A DNA stretch of 12,684 nt, taken from the NCBI GenBank assembly GCA_021648425.1, contig JAKISV010000072.1:1-12684 (forward strand), read 5' to 3'. This DNA comes from Rhizobiaceae bacterium (GTDB lineage: Bacteria; Pseudomonadota; Alphaproteobacteria; Rhizobiales; Rhizobiaceae). The translations under genes were made by a program, and so were the position numbers. The notes beneath the pieces were generated by a model. It made no database searches and was not told where the DNA came from. It was given only the letters and a program-made list of their open reading frames with translations. Shown piece after piece: positions 1 through 6,576 of this stretch (the first letter of the stretch is position 1; each line of letters starts with the position of its first letter).

Positions 1-110
1 ACAGCACCCGCATAAGCAGGCGCAACCGAAGAAACAACCAAAGGACCGGCAACCACAACAGCCCCAAGCCCCGCTCCATGGCCAAGTACCTTACGTCTTG
101 ATATTGTCAT
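1..110 (-). CDS. soxY: SoxY, thiosulfate-oxidation carrier protein, N-terminal part only
   Basis: Only the first 36 codons lie in the window; the gene runs off the left edge. The reading begins MTISRRKVLG and continues into a hydrophobic Ala/Val-rich stretch ending in APAYAGA, which is a twin-arginine (Tat) signal peptide. SoxY is exported by Tat, and its C-terminal cysteine carries the sulfur intermediates during thiosulfate oxidation; that cysteine would lie outside the window. The start ATG (110-108) is preceded by GGAGAA eight bases upstream. It follows soxX directly on the same strand, the standard soxXY order. The identification rests mainly on this context and the Tat leader, because the mature protein cannot be seen. 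Confidence 0.8.
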   Translation of the reverse strand, partial: MTISRRKVLGHGAGLGAVVVAGPLVVSSVAPAYAGA

Positions 111-193
111 CTCGTATTCTCCAACGTTGGAAATCGAAAAGGTTCATCAACATTGCCATCAAAACTCCTGTAAGTGATGGCATCGTTCCTTTT

Positions 194-670
194 TTATTTC
201 AGGGTTTTCACATAGGCCAATACGTCTTCGACCTGTTGAGCGCTCAAAATAGTTTTATCTTTGAACTTGTCTGCAATACGCACACCAACTGAAAGGCTGT
301 AAAACCCGGGCATCATCGTATCTTCGCTCAGCGCTTTTTTGGAATCGACAAGAATGGCACGTAACTCGGCTTCTTCCCAGCGCTCGTTGACCCCTTCAAG
401 AGGCGGTCCGATTTCACCATGGAAACCACCCTGGTCGCTCATCTCAGTGTTAATATGACAAGCCAGACAATTTCCCAATTTTCGGTTTGCGAAAATTTTT
501 CGCCCCGCCACCGCATCTCCAGGACTGCCTGATATCGACGCTTCGATTTTGGAGTTATCATCCATAAATTTGATTTCGCCAGGAGCCATCTGCGCATTTG
601 CGCCAGATGCCAAAAGCGTTCCTGCCAATAAAACAGAACCCAAAATGGAGGTGTAATTCGTTCTTTTCAT
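194..670 (-). CDS. soxX: SoxX, monoheme c-type cytochrome subunit of SoxAX
   Basis: The 158-residue protein has a Sec signal peptide ending near ANA (24-26), one c-type heme site CLACH at 68-72 and a Met-Met-Pro motif at 119-121; Met120 is the likely sixth heme ligand. The GPPLEGV segment between them is typical of SoxX. With SoxA it forms the periplasmic SoxAX enzyme, which couples thiosulfate oxidatively to the SoxY cysteine and passes electrons to cytochrome c. The ATG at 670 has a strong GGAGG site eight to twelve bases upstream. It is separated from soxW by 193 bases, which in Paracoccus contains a second SoxR-controlled promoter, and is followed by soxY after 83 bases. Length is normal for the family. 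Confidence 0.93.
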   Translation of the reverse strand: MKRTNYTSILGSVLLAGTLLASGANAQMAPGEIKFMDDNSKIEASISGSPGDAVAGRKIFANRKLGNCLACHINTEMSDQGGFHGEIGPPLEGVNERWEEAELRAILVDSKKALSEDTMMPGFYSLSVGVRIADKFKDKTILSAQQVEDVLAYVKTLK

Positions 671-719
671 TCGCTCCTCCCAAAGCTAGCAACAAGTTCG
701 ATTTCTAAACGTTACCGAA

Positions 720-737
720 TTGTAACCTTAATTACAA
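720..737. promoter_or_regulatory. inverted repeat TTGTAA-N6-TTACAA, candidate operator
   Basis: Perfect 6-base arms (720-725 and 732-737) separated by six bases, about 50 bases upstream of the soxX start codon. Size and symmetry suit a dimeric winged-helix regulator such as an ArsR-family protein. It does not closely match the palindrome in the soxV-soxS gap, so its assignment to SoxR is inference. Confidence 0.3.
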
Positions 738-763
738 GACAAATTCCAATATTGAGATGTTTT

Positions 764-832
764 AATATCCAGCGTGTGGTGAGTGTCGTTTAACCCTGTG
801 GATAAAAGAGTTCTCAATCTCAACTGGATATT
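764..832. repeat. 9-base inverted repeat in the soxW-soxX gap
   Basis: AATATCCAG at 764-772 is the exact reverse complement of CTGGATATT at 824-832, with 51 bases between them. Nearby partial complements (CCAATAT at 746-752 with ATATTGG at 828-834, and TTGAGA at 752-757 with TCTCAA at 812-817) mean the region could fold in more than one way. It may be a pair of operator half-sites or simply AT-rich promoter sequence. Confidence 0.35.
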
Positions 833-863
833 GGCGTGCATTTCATTTAGCGTTTTTGCAAGC

Positions 864-1910
864 CTATTTTGTCGCACTTGATCGCCCATCGCTCAAATCA
901 ACATCCACGCCACTGGCCAGTGCTTCTTCCAGTCGTTGCGAATTAAACTTCAACCAGCTGTCATAGGTTTTGTAATATTTGCCCGATACATAAGACAGCA
1001 GACTGACAAAATGAAAACTGTATAAACGCGATTCCACACGCTGCCTTTCAATGCCCTCATTAAAGGCAACGAAGGTTGGCGAAGTTGAAACACCAAGTTT
1101 TGCAGCCCATTTCTCTGCCGTGGTGGCATTACCTTCATTATCAATGATTGCCTGTTGGGAACGTGCATCCAGGCGAACAAAGTCATAGGTTTTCAGCACC
1201 TCTTTCACCTCATCCAACCCCAGCAAATCATCATAAACCTCACCGCACGTTGTGCAGCCTGCATCCTCAAATAATACAAGTAAAGGTCTGTCTTTGCTGG
1301 AGAAATCAGTATTGTCGCTCATCAGTTCAAGTTTGCGGAAATCCCATATACTCTCACTTTTGCGCGCTTTCATGAACTGATTTATTCCCATCTCCTGGTA
1401 AGACCTGGTGGAGATATAAGCCAACGCATTGCGAAATTGTGCAGAGTCCCAGAAACCGTTGATGCGAAAAACCGTTTCGGCATTTTCATCCAGAAAAACA
1501 ATGGTTGGCGTAAACCGAACCCGCATTTTGCGCGCCAGCTGCTTTTCGGTGATCTCATTTTCACCATCGCTCATAACCATCCGGTCGCCTTTGATATTCA
1601 GGCCGATCGTATCAAAATCTTTTTCGATCAAAGCGCGATTTTCAGCGAACGACTCATTCAGCATTCGGGTGCAGTAGGAGCATCCGTTGAGCGACATAAA
1701 CAAGATTGTATGTTTGTTCGCATCCGCAGCCTCCCGGGCATCCTCTTTGAAATCAAGAAAACTTTCCTTGAACCATTCGGGATAACTATGCTCCATACCG
1801 CCGATCAATTTTCCGCGATCATCAGCTCCCGCCCCGGACATAAATACAAATTGGGAGATCGCAATTGCTGCAATCAACCCGGCCGCATAAGACAAATTGA
1901 ACTTCCGCAT
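864..1910 (-). CDS. soxW: SoxW-like periplasmic protein with two thioredoxin-fold domains
   Basis: SoxW proteins are periplasmic thioredoxins that receive electrons from the membrane protein SoxV and keep Sox components reduced. I choose the ATG at 1910 (348 residues), which has AGGA just upstream; an in-frame TTG at 1922 would add four residues and overlap soxV by 8 bases. In numbering from the TTG, a signal peptide spans about 6-33. The first thioredoxin fold has CSYC (81-84) and a cis-Pro loop FTPT (137-140); the second has CTTC (223-226) and SPT (281-283). It starts four bases after the soxV stop, so the two are translationally linked. Classical Paracoccus SoxW has about 190 residues and one domain, so this tandem form is unusual. 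Gene symbol is assigned from position as much as sequence. Confidence 0.82.
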   Translation of the reverse strand: MRKFNLSYAAGLIAAIAISQFVFMSGAGADDRGKLIGGMEHSYPEWFKESFLDFKEDAREAADANKHTILFMSLNGCSYCTRMLNESFAENRALIEKDFDTIGLNIKGDRMVMSDGENEITEKQLARKMRVRFTPTIVFLDENAETVFRINGFWDSAQFRNALAYISTRSYQEMGINQFMKARKSESIWDFRKLELMSDNTDFSSKDRPLLVLFEDAGCTTCGEVYDDLLGLDEVKEVLKTYDFVRLDARSQQAIIDNEGNATTAEKWAAKLGVSTSPTFVAFNEGIERQRVESRLYSFHFVSLLSYVSGKYYKTYDSWLKFNSQRLEEALASGVDVDLSDGRSSATK

Positions 1911-1914
1911 TTTC

Positions 1915-2655
1915 CTATCCAAACGTTGTCATAAATGAAGGCATATTTTCCAGCAGGAAATAAGCCAGCACCTGCATTTGACCGGTCAGGAATAATAAAC
2001 CGGTTGCAATCAGCAATATTCCCATCACTTTTTCCACTTTACCCATGTGGGCACGAAATTTGCTCATAAACCGCATAAACTGCCCGGCAAACATTGCCGC
2101 TATAATGAAAGGAATGCCAATTCCCAACGCATAGGCCAGCAATAACAGTGCGCCGCGCGCCGTATCCGCATCATTACCGGCAACAAACAGTATTGCGGTC
2201 AGAACAGGGCCCACACAGGGCGTCCACCCAAATGCAAAGGCCAGCCCCATCAGATAGGCACCCAGATAACCAAGCGGTTTGTTAGCGACCTGAAAGCGCG
2301 CCTCTCTATAAAACAGCCCGATTTTGAAAACCCCCAGGAAGTGCAGCCCAAACACGATTATGACCGCACCGGCCACATAGCTAAGCACTTCGAAATATTC
2401 GGTCACATATGATCCGATGAATGAAAAACTTGCTCCAAGCGCCACAAATACTGTGGCAAAGCCCAATACGAATATTATCGAGGTAAGAATAACTTTTATC
2501 GACACCGCAGGTGGACGTTCATTATCCGACATATCCTGAATTGAGACACCCGCCATATAAGCGAGATAAGGCGGCACCAGCGGCAGCACGCAAGGAGAAA
2601 GAAATGAAATAATGCCCGCAAGAAACGACCCGGCATACCCGACGTCAAACTCCAT
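1915..2655 (-). CDS. soxV: SoxV, CcdA-family transmembrane thiol-disulfide transporter
   Basis: A 246-residue integral membrane protein with about six hydrophobic segments. It has the two CcdA signatures SPCVLPLVP (Cys22) in the first membrane segment and GWTPCVGP (Cys147) in the fourth. This cysteine pair relays reducing equivalents from cytoplasmic thioredoxin to periplasmic partners. CcdA proteins also serve cytochrome c maturation, but the position between soxS and soxW marks this copy as SoxV. The ATG at 2655 is preceded by GGGAG nine bases upstream. It is the first gene of the minus-strand sox operon, divergent from soxS, and ends four bases before the preferred soxW start. Confidence 0.93.
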   Translation of the reverse strand: MEFDVGYAGSFLAGIISFLSPCVLPLVPPYLAYMAGVSIQDMSDNERPPAVSIKVILTSIIFVLGFATVFVALGASFSFIGSYVTEYFEVLSYVAGAVIIVFGLHFLGVFKIGLFYREARFQVANKPLGYLGAYLMGLAFAFGWTPCVGPVLTAILFVAGNDADTARGALLLLAYALGIGIPFIIAAMFAGQFMRFMSKFRAHMGKVEKVMGILLIATGLLFLTGQMQVLAYFLLENMPSFMTTFG

Positions 2656-2677
2656 TGCGATTTACTCCCAAAACCGT

Positions 2678-2693
2678 TATATTCATGTATATA
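2678..2693. promoter_or_regulatory. near-perfect 16-base palindrome, candidate SoxR operator
   Basis: TATATTCATGTATATA is a palindrome with a single mismatched pair, centred on CATG. It lies in the 88 bases between the divergent soxV and soxS starts, so one site could control both transcripts. ArsR-family repressors bind AT-rich dyads of about this size, and SoxR of Paracoccus binds the same gap. Binding here is inferred from position and symmetry. Confidence 0.5.
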
Positions 2694-2743
2694 GATTTGA
2701 ACATGCATCCTTTGTTATCAATTTGCAATAGGTGGAAATAGCG

Positions 2744-3139
2744 ATGAAATCGAAATATACCATTTTATCAGTGGCAATATTCGCGCTGGGTTTTTTGTGG
2801 TTTACACCGCAGGTTTATGCTCAAAATTCCACCGAACTGATCATGGTTGAGCAGGAATACTGCGAATGGTGCGAAAAATGGCATGAGGAAATTGGCGGAA
2901 TTTATGACAAAACCGCAGAAGGCAAGCGCGCGCCCGTTCGCCATGTGGATATTTATGAAGATAAACCCGCTGATTTAGCAGATGTCGAGTTGGGCAGATT
3001 CACGCCAACATTCATTTTGATGAACGAAGGCAAGGAGGTTGCCCGACTGCGCGGCTATCCCGGAGATGAATATTTCTGGTATTTGTTGGGACAAATGTTG
3101 GACAAACTCCCCAAACAGGCTAAAAAGCCTACAGGATAA
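2744..3139 (+). CDS. soxS: SoxS, periplasmic thioredoxin-fold protein
   Basis: The 131-residue protein has a signal peptide ending at VYA-Q (24-27), then a compact thioredoxin fold with active site CEWC (40-43) and a cis-Pro motif RFTPTF. SoxS in Paracoccus reactivates the Sox enzyme by reducing a cysteine of SoxY, and its own thiols are exchanged with SoxV or SoxW. The ATG at 2744 follows AGGTGG by nine bases; a GTG at 2732 is in frame but overlaps that ribosome site and would extend the signal peptide, so I reject it. It is the first gene of a divergent soxS-soxR unit, the same order and orientation as in Paracoccus. Confidence 0.9.
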   Translation: MKSKYTILSVAIFALGFLWFTPQVYAQNSTELIMVEQEYCEWCEKWHEEIGGIYDKTAEGKRAPVRHVDIYEDKPADLADVELGRFTPTFILMNEGKEVARLRGYPGDEYFWYLLGQMLDKLPKQAKKPTG

Positions 3140-3174
3140 CTTGATTTCAGGAATAATTTTTAAACTATTGGTAT

Positions 3175-3513
3175 TTGATATTGACCGATTTACAAACCCT
3201 CGACACTGAAAACATCAAAGAACAGGATCTTGATGGCATGATGGAAAGCGCCAAAGAGGCGACTGATTTCCTCAAGGCACTCGCCCATGAAGGCCGTCTG
3301 ATCATCTTGTGCCGTCTGGCCGACCGCGAATGCTCTGTAGCTGAGCTGGAGGAAATGCTGTCCGCACGCCAGGCCGCCGTATCCCAGCAACTGGCCCGCC
3401 TGCGCCTTGAAGGGTTGGTAACTACCCGCCGTGAGGGTAAAACTATCTATTATTCTCTGTCTGATGATCGCGTCAGGCGTTCGATTGATTTAATCTACGA
3501 TCTGTTTTGCTAA
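3175..3513 (+). CDS. soxR: SoxR, ArsR-family repressor of the sox genes
   Basis: A winged-helix repressor. The helix-turn-helix covers about residues 54-80 (VAELEEML, then ARQAAVSQQLARLRLEGLV), followed by the wing RREGKTIYYSL. Members in sox loci repress the operon until sulfur compounds appear. Cys46 (in LIILC) and the last residue Cys112 (in YDLFC) are 66 residues apart, the same spacing as the redox pair of the persulfide sensors SqrR (41/107) and BigR (42/108); Cys53 is extra. The start is uncertain: TTG at 3175 or 3181 gives an N-terminus of about the SqrR/BigR length but has no clear ribosome site, while ATG 3238 has AGGA ten bases upstream. It follows soxS by 35 bases and ends nine bases from the convergent arsM. 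Confidence 0.88.
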   Translation: MILTDLQTLDTENIKEQDLDGMMESAKEATDFLKALAHEGRLIILCRLADRECSVAELEEMLSARQAAVSQQLARLRLEGLVTTRREGKTIYYSLSDDRVRRSIDLIYDLFC

Positions 3514-3522
3514 GACCGCAAC

Positions 3523-4398
3523 TCATTCAGGCTTGATTGCAAATATCTTCACGCTTGCCGCAAATTCATTGAAATCGATATTCTCCATCAAATCCGCCAT
3601 ATGGTCATGATAGGCAGTCTTTTTGGCTGCATCGTCATTTACGCTCGAACCACAGCAGGATGATTGTGTTTTTGCATCCACGACCGGCGCGCAACAACCA
3701 TCACCGCCACCTTCCTGATAACTGTTCAAATCAGAACCCGAATCGGTAATAATCACACCGCTGAATCCTGCTGCAATAAGTTTCGTATGGTTTTCATCAA
3801 ACGAAATAGCCCCTGAAATGCAGGCGGTCCAGGCCGCAACATCTTCTCTTACAGCCTTGGGAAGTTCCTGTTTCAAAGCAATATCAGAAATCGCCAACCG
3901 ACCACCGGGTTTGAGAACACGGAATATTTCCTGCAGCGCAGCATCCTTGTCCTCTACCAGATTGAGCACGCAATTCGAAATAATGCAGTCAACGCTGTTT
4001 GTCTCCAGTGGCATGGCTGAAATCTCAGCCAGATGAAATTCCACATTCTGATAGTCGGATTTTTCAGCATTGCGCCGCGCAAGCGCCACCATATCCTCAG
4101 TCATATCAATGCCAATGGCCCTGCCGCCTGCACCAACTTTGGCAGCAGCAAGAAATACATCCAGCCCACCGCCAGAACCCAGATCAACCACGCATTCACC
4201 GGGCTGCAGACTGGCCATTGCGGTGGGGTTACCACACGAAAGTCCCATATTGGCCTGGGCTGGAATGCTGTTTAATTCCGCCTGGCTATAACCAAATGCC
4301 TTTGCAATATTGGCAATGCCTTCATTTTCAGAAGACAATCCTTCACGCGCAACCGCACCATAACCCTTCTTTACCACCTGCGTAATTGTTTCACTCAT
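3523..4398 (-). CDS. arsM: ArsM-type arsenite S-adenosylmethionine methyltransferase
   Basis: The 291-residue class I methyltransferase has the SAM-binding motif DLGSGGGLD (72-80) and the acidic end of the second strand in GIDMT (96-100). Arsenite-binding cysteines are seen at Cys143 (SNCVLNL) and Cys193 (ACISGAI), matching the two C-terminal As(III) ligands of ArsM/AS3MT. The third conserved cysteine, in GRDC of the larger enzymes, is replaced (GLDV); Cys55 in GLSCGNP is the usual extra cysteine of the short bacterial forms. The C-terminal region carries two vicinal pairs, Cys235-236 and Cys248-249. The product would be methylated arsenicals, made in the cytoplasm. Its ATG overlaps the arsR stop by four bases (ATGA), so the two are coupled. 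It converges on soxR with nine bases between stops. Confidence 0.9.
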   Translation of the reverse strand: MSETITQVVKKGYGAVAREGLSSENEGIANIAKAFGYSQAELNSIPAQANMGLSCGNPTAMASLQPGECVVDLGSGGGLDVFLAAAKVGAGGRAIGIDMTEDMVALARRNAEKSDYQNVEFHLAEISAMPLETNSVDCIISNCVLNLVEDKDAALQEIFRVLKPGGRLAISDIALKQELPKAVREDVAAWTACISGAISFDENHTKLIAAGFSGVIITDSGSDLNSYQEGGGDGCCAPVVDAKTQSSCCGSSVNDDAAKKTAYHDHMADLMENIDFNEFAASVKIFAIKPE

Positions 4399-4718
4399 AA
4401 GCAGTTCTCCAATTTTCTAACTTTACCGTCGCTGGCTTCTGCACAGCATTCATTTACGAAAAACTGGAATGTTCCAGTCATTGCTTCAAATTCCGCAAAA
4501 CACATAAGTAGCGTACCCTGTCGCTTCTGACAGGCCAGTCCTGCATCAATTAATCGATGCAGGTGATGGGTAAGTGTGGAAGCGGGGATATTAAGACTGT
4601 TACGAATACGGCCCACAGATACTCCGTTTGGCCCGGCTCGCACCAGCGCACGAAATACTGCCAGACGCGTCTCATTGCCAAGTGCATTCATTCGTTTAGC
4701 GATCGCAGATACTTCCAT
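4395..4718 (-). CDS. arsR: ArsR-family As(III)-responsive repressor
   Basis: From the ATG at 4718 the protein has 107 residues; an in-frame TTG at 4724 adds two. The winged helix runs from about residue 10 (MNALGNETRLAVFRALV) through the recognition helix SLNIPASTLTHHLHRLIDAGL. It lacks the ELCVCDL metal site of E. coli ArsR. A vicinal pair Cys91-Cys92 (VNECCAE) and Cys106 near the C-terminus instead resemble the C-terminal As(III) site of Acidithiobacillus ferrooxidans ArsR. It would repress the arsRM unit and release on arsenite. No good ribosome site precedes the start, so translation may be leaderless or weak. The overlap with arsM supports joint control. Confidence 0.87.
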   Translation of the reverse strand: MEVSAIAKRMNALGNETRLAVFRALVRAGPNGVSVGRIRNSLNIPASTLTHHLHRLIDAGLACQKRQGTLLMCFAEFEAMTGTFQFFVNECCAEASDGKVRKLENCL

Positions 4719-4754
4719 GGACAAAAGAATAGCATAAAAATAACTCTATTCAAC

Positions 4755-4770
4755 CATTATTCTAGTAATG
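4755..4770. promoter_or_regulatory. CATTA-N6-TAATG dyad, candidate ArsR operator
   Basis: Five-base perfect arms around a six-base centre, about 37 bases upstream of the arsR start in the 268-base gap shared with the permease gene. Position suits autoregulation by ArsR. The rest of the gap is AT-rich on the arsR side and holds TTGACA at 4883-4888 pointing toward the permease, but without a convincing -10 box. Confidence 0.3.
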
Positions 4771-4986
4771 TCGAATTATAGGATGAATTTCGTAATTAAC
4801 CCAGCAAGGGCAATGAAATACCCGCTGCAAACATGCCGGTTTTGCAGACCAGAATGCTAATTCCCTCAATTCTCAACTAATATTGACAGCTGAACAGACC
4901 AGCTACCACTTGCCTCAATCATCCCTTATCCAATAGGATGCCATGACAATGCCTGAAAATTCAGGTCTTGGAATGGATGGAGGCGA

Positions 4987-6075
4987 ATGGAAGAACTGAC
5001 GCCAGGAACGATCGCCGCAATGGGTGGACTGGTCGCAGGCACCGGCCTGGGGTTTGCTGCGCGATGGGGAAATTTCTGCTCCCTGGGCGCTGTTGAAGAT
5101 GCCATTTTTGCCGGTAATTACGACCGGTTTCGCATGTGGACCCTGGCGATTGCCGTGGCAATTATCGGCACATTTGCTCTGGATCAGTTTACTTCAATCG
5201 ATATCGGCACCGCATTTTACCTGGCAACGCCCACCACCCTGATAGCCACCCTGGCAGGTGGATTAATATTCGGGCTGGGCATGTCGCTTGTTGGCACCTG
5301 TGGATTTGGCGCATTGGCAAGAATTGGCGGTGGTGATCTGAAATCAGTCGTCACTTTTCTGGTCATGGGCATCACCGCCTACGCCACGTTGAGCGGCGCT
5401 GGCGCCTATTTGCGCATCGGGTTATTTCCTGAAGCAACCATCCCTGACCAACCTGCCGGACTAGCCCACAAAGCAGCGGAAATGTTTTTTGGCACACCAA
5501 ATATGTGGGCCTACGCAGTAGCAGCCATCATGATAGCGGCCGTATTATTTTCATCGAAGTTTCGAAAAAAATATAAAAGCATAGTAGCTGGCGCACTGAT
5601 TGGTTTGATGATTGTCTGGGGCTGGTTTACTACGGGCATTCTGGCCGCAGATGATTTTGACCCTTACAGGCTCGAATCTCTAACCTTTTCTGCACCGCTG
5701 GGTGAAACCCTGATGTACGTCATGACCATGACCGGTTCGACCCTGAAATTTGGTATCGGCGCAACCGTTGGCGTAATCTTTGGCGCAGCGGTTACAACAA
5801 TTGTTCAGGGTTATTTTCGATGGGAAGCCTGCGATGATGCACGTGAGCTGCGTCGTCAAATGATGGGTGGAATGCTGATGGGTTTTGGCGGCGTTCTTGC
5901 TCTTGGCTGCACAATCGGCCAGGGCATCTCGGCATTTTCAACTCTGGCCTATTCAGCCCCCATTGCCCTGATAGGCATTTTTAGTGGTGCCTGGCTTGGC
6001 CTGCACTTTCTCGTTCACGGATCAATAACCGAAGCATTTCAGCACCTTTTTGCCTCTCGCGGCGACAACAAATAA
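4987..6075 (+). CDS. YeeE/YedE (TsuA-like) sulfur-compound permease
   Basis: A 362-residue polytopic membrane protein with about nine to ten hydrophobic segments and the duplicated YeeE/YedE architecture. Three conserved cysteines sit in the expected motifs: Cys31 (GNFCSLGA), Cys105 (GTCGFG) and Cys308 (GCTIGQG). Their spacing (74 and 203) is close to that of the thiosulfate transporter TsuA (Cys22, 91, 293), in which thiosulfate is thought to be handed along the cysteines. Thiosulfate is therefore the leading substrate, but other YeeE proteins handle other sulfur species. The ATG follows GGAGG by three to four bases in ATGGAGGCGAATG context. A DUF302 gene follows after 12 bases. Location 1.5 kb from soxR fits a role in sulfur metabolism. 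Confidence 0.88.
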   Translation: MEELTPGTIAAMGGLVAGTGLGFAARWGNFCSLGAVEDAIFAGNYDRFRMWTLAIAVAIIGTFALDQFTSIDIGTAFYLATPTTLIATLAGGLIFGLGMSLVGTCGFGALARIGGGDLKSVVTFLVMGITAYATLSGAGAYLRIGLFPEATIPDQPAGLAHKAAEMFFGTPNMWAYAVAAIMIAAVLFSSKFRKKYKSIVAGALIGLMIVWGWFTTGILAADDFDPYRLESLTFSAPLGETLMYVMTMTGSTLKFGIGATVGVIFGAAVTTIVQGYFRWEACDDARELRRQMMGGMLMGFGGVLALGCTIGQGISAFSTLAYSAPIALIGIFSGAWLGLHFLVHGSITEAFQHLFASRGDNK

Positions 6076-6087
6076 AGGAACAAATCA

Positions 6088-6576
6088 ATGAAATATTCAA
6101 TCCTGGCAAGCTTGCTGGCCCTCACAATAGCATTCATAACTCCTCCTGCATTTTCTCAGGAAAAATATACAAAAACCCTTGAGGGTGAATTCGAAGATGT
6201 TTTGTTCGATCTGAAGGACGCGATTGTTAATATCGGGCTTGGCGTTGATTATACCGGTGATGTCGCAGCCATGCTGGAGCGTACCCAGGAAGCAGCAACC
6301 GGCTCCACCAACAAATCTGAACTGGTCTACAAGCAGGCACAATATTTGTTGTTTTGCTCTTCAAAACTAACCCACAAAGCGGCTGCAAGCGATGCAGGCA
6401 ACCTGGCGATCTGTCCGTTCCTGGTTTACGCATTTGAAACCACAAAAACGCCCGGCATGGTGACAATCGGCTATCGCAACCCGGATTTTGGCAATCTGGA
6501 CAGCGCCGACCCCCTAAGTGTCGAAGTGCATGCGTTTCTGAAAAATATTATCGATTCCACTGCTGAGGGTTATTAG
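6088..6576 (+). CDS. periplasmic DUF302-domain protein
   Basis: The 162-residue product has a signal peptide (1-23, cleaved after AFS) and then a DUF302-like domain; the segments FEDVLFDLKDAIVNIG and AICPFLVYAFETTKTPG are typical of the periplasmic alphaproteobacterial branch. Two cysteines, Cys90 (LLFCSS) and Cys109 (AICPF), could form a disulfide or bind a ligand. The domain's biochemical function is not established. It starts 12 bases after the permease with AAAGGA as ribosome site, so it is almost certainly co-expressed and may act as its periplasmic partner. Its stop codon overlaps the convergent chpT end by four bases. Confidence 0.82.
   Translation: MKYSILASLLALTIAFITPPAFSQEKYTKTLEGEFEDVLFDLKDAIVNIGLGVDYTGDVAAMLERTQEAATGSTNKSELVYKQAQYLLFCSSKLTHKAAASDAGNLAICPFLVYAFETTKTPGMVTIGYRNPDFGNLDSADPLSVEVHAFLKNIIDSTAEGY

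Larger units (their letters stand above)
671..863 (-). promoter_or_regulatory. soxW-soxX intergenic region, probable soxX promoter
   Basis: This 193-base gap interrupts an otherwise tightly packed operon, so it probably carries a promoter for soxXY and beyond. In Paracoccus pantotrophus SoxR binds both the soxS-soxV and soxW-soxX gaps. Visible here are TTGTAA-N6-TTACAA (720-737), ATATT-N10-AATAT (749-768), a tandem TCTCAA repeat (812-823) and a 9-base inverted repeat (764-772 with 824-832). Which element, if any, is the operator cannot be decided by eye. No obvious hairpin terminator follows soxW. Confidence 0.45.

Noticed and set aside
98..292. 64-codon plus-strand frame across the soxY-soxX gap
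   Set aside because: It overlaps the soxX 3' end and the soxY start and has no recognisable motif.
1437..1934. 165-codon plus-strand frame opposite soxW
   Set aside because: It is antisense to the CxxC-bearing soxW sequence, has no ribosome site and looks like a shadow frame.
3999..4385. 128-codon plus-strand frame opposite arsM
   Set aside because: Its Pro/His/Gln-rich composition is typical of a frame opposite a real gene, and arsM is clear on the other strand.
4883..4888. TTGACA as -35 box for the permease gene
   Set aside because: No acceptable -10 element lies 16-18 bases downstream, so I do not list a promoter.
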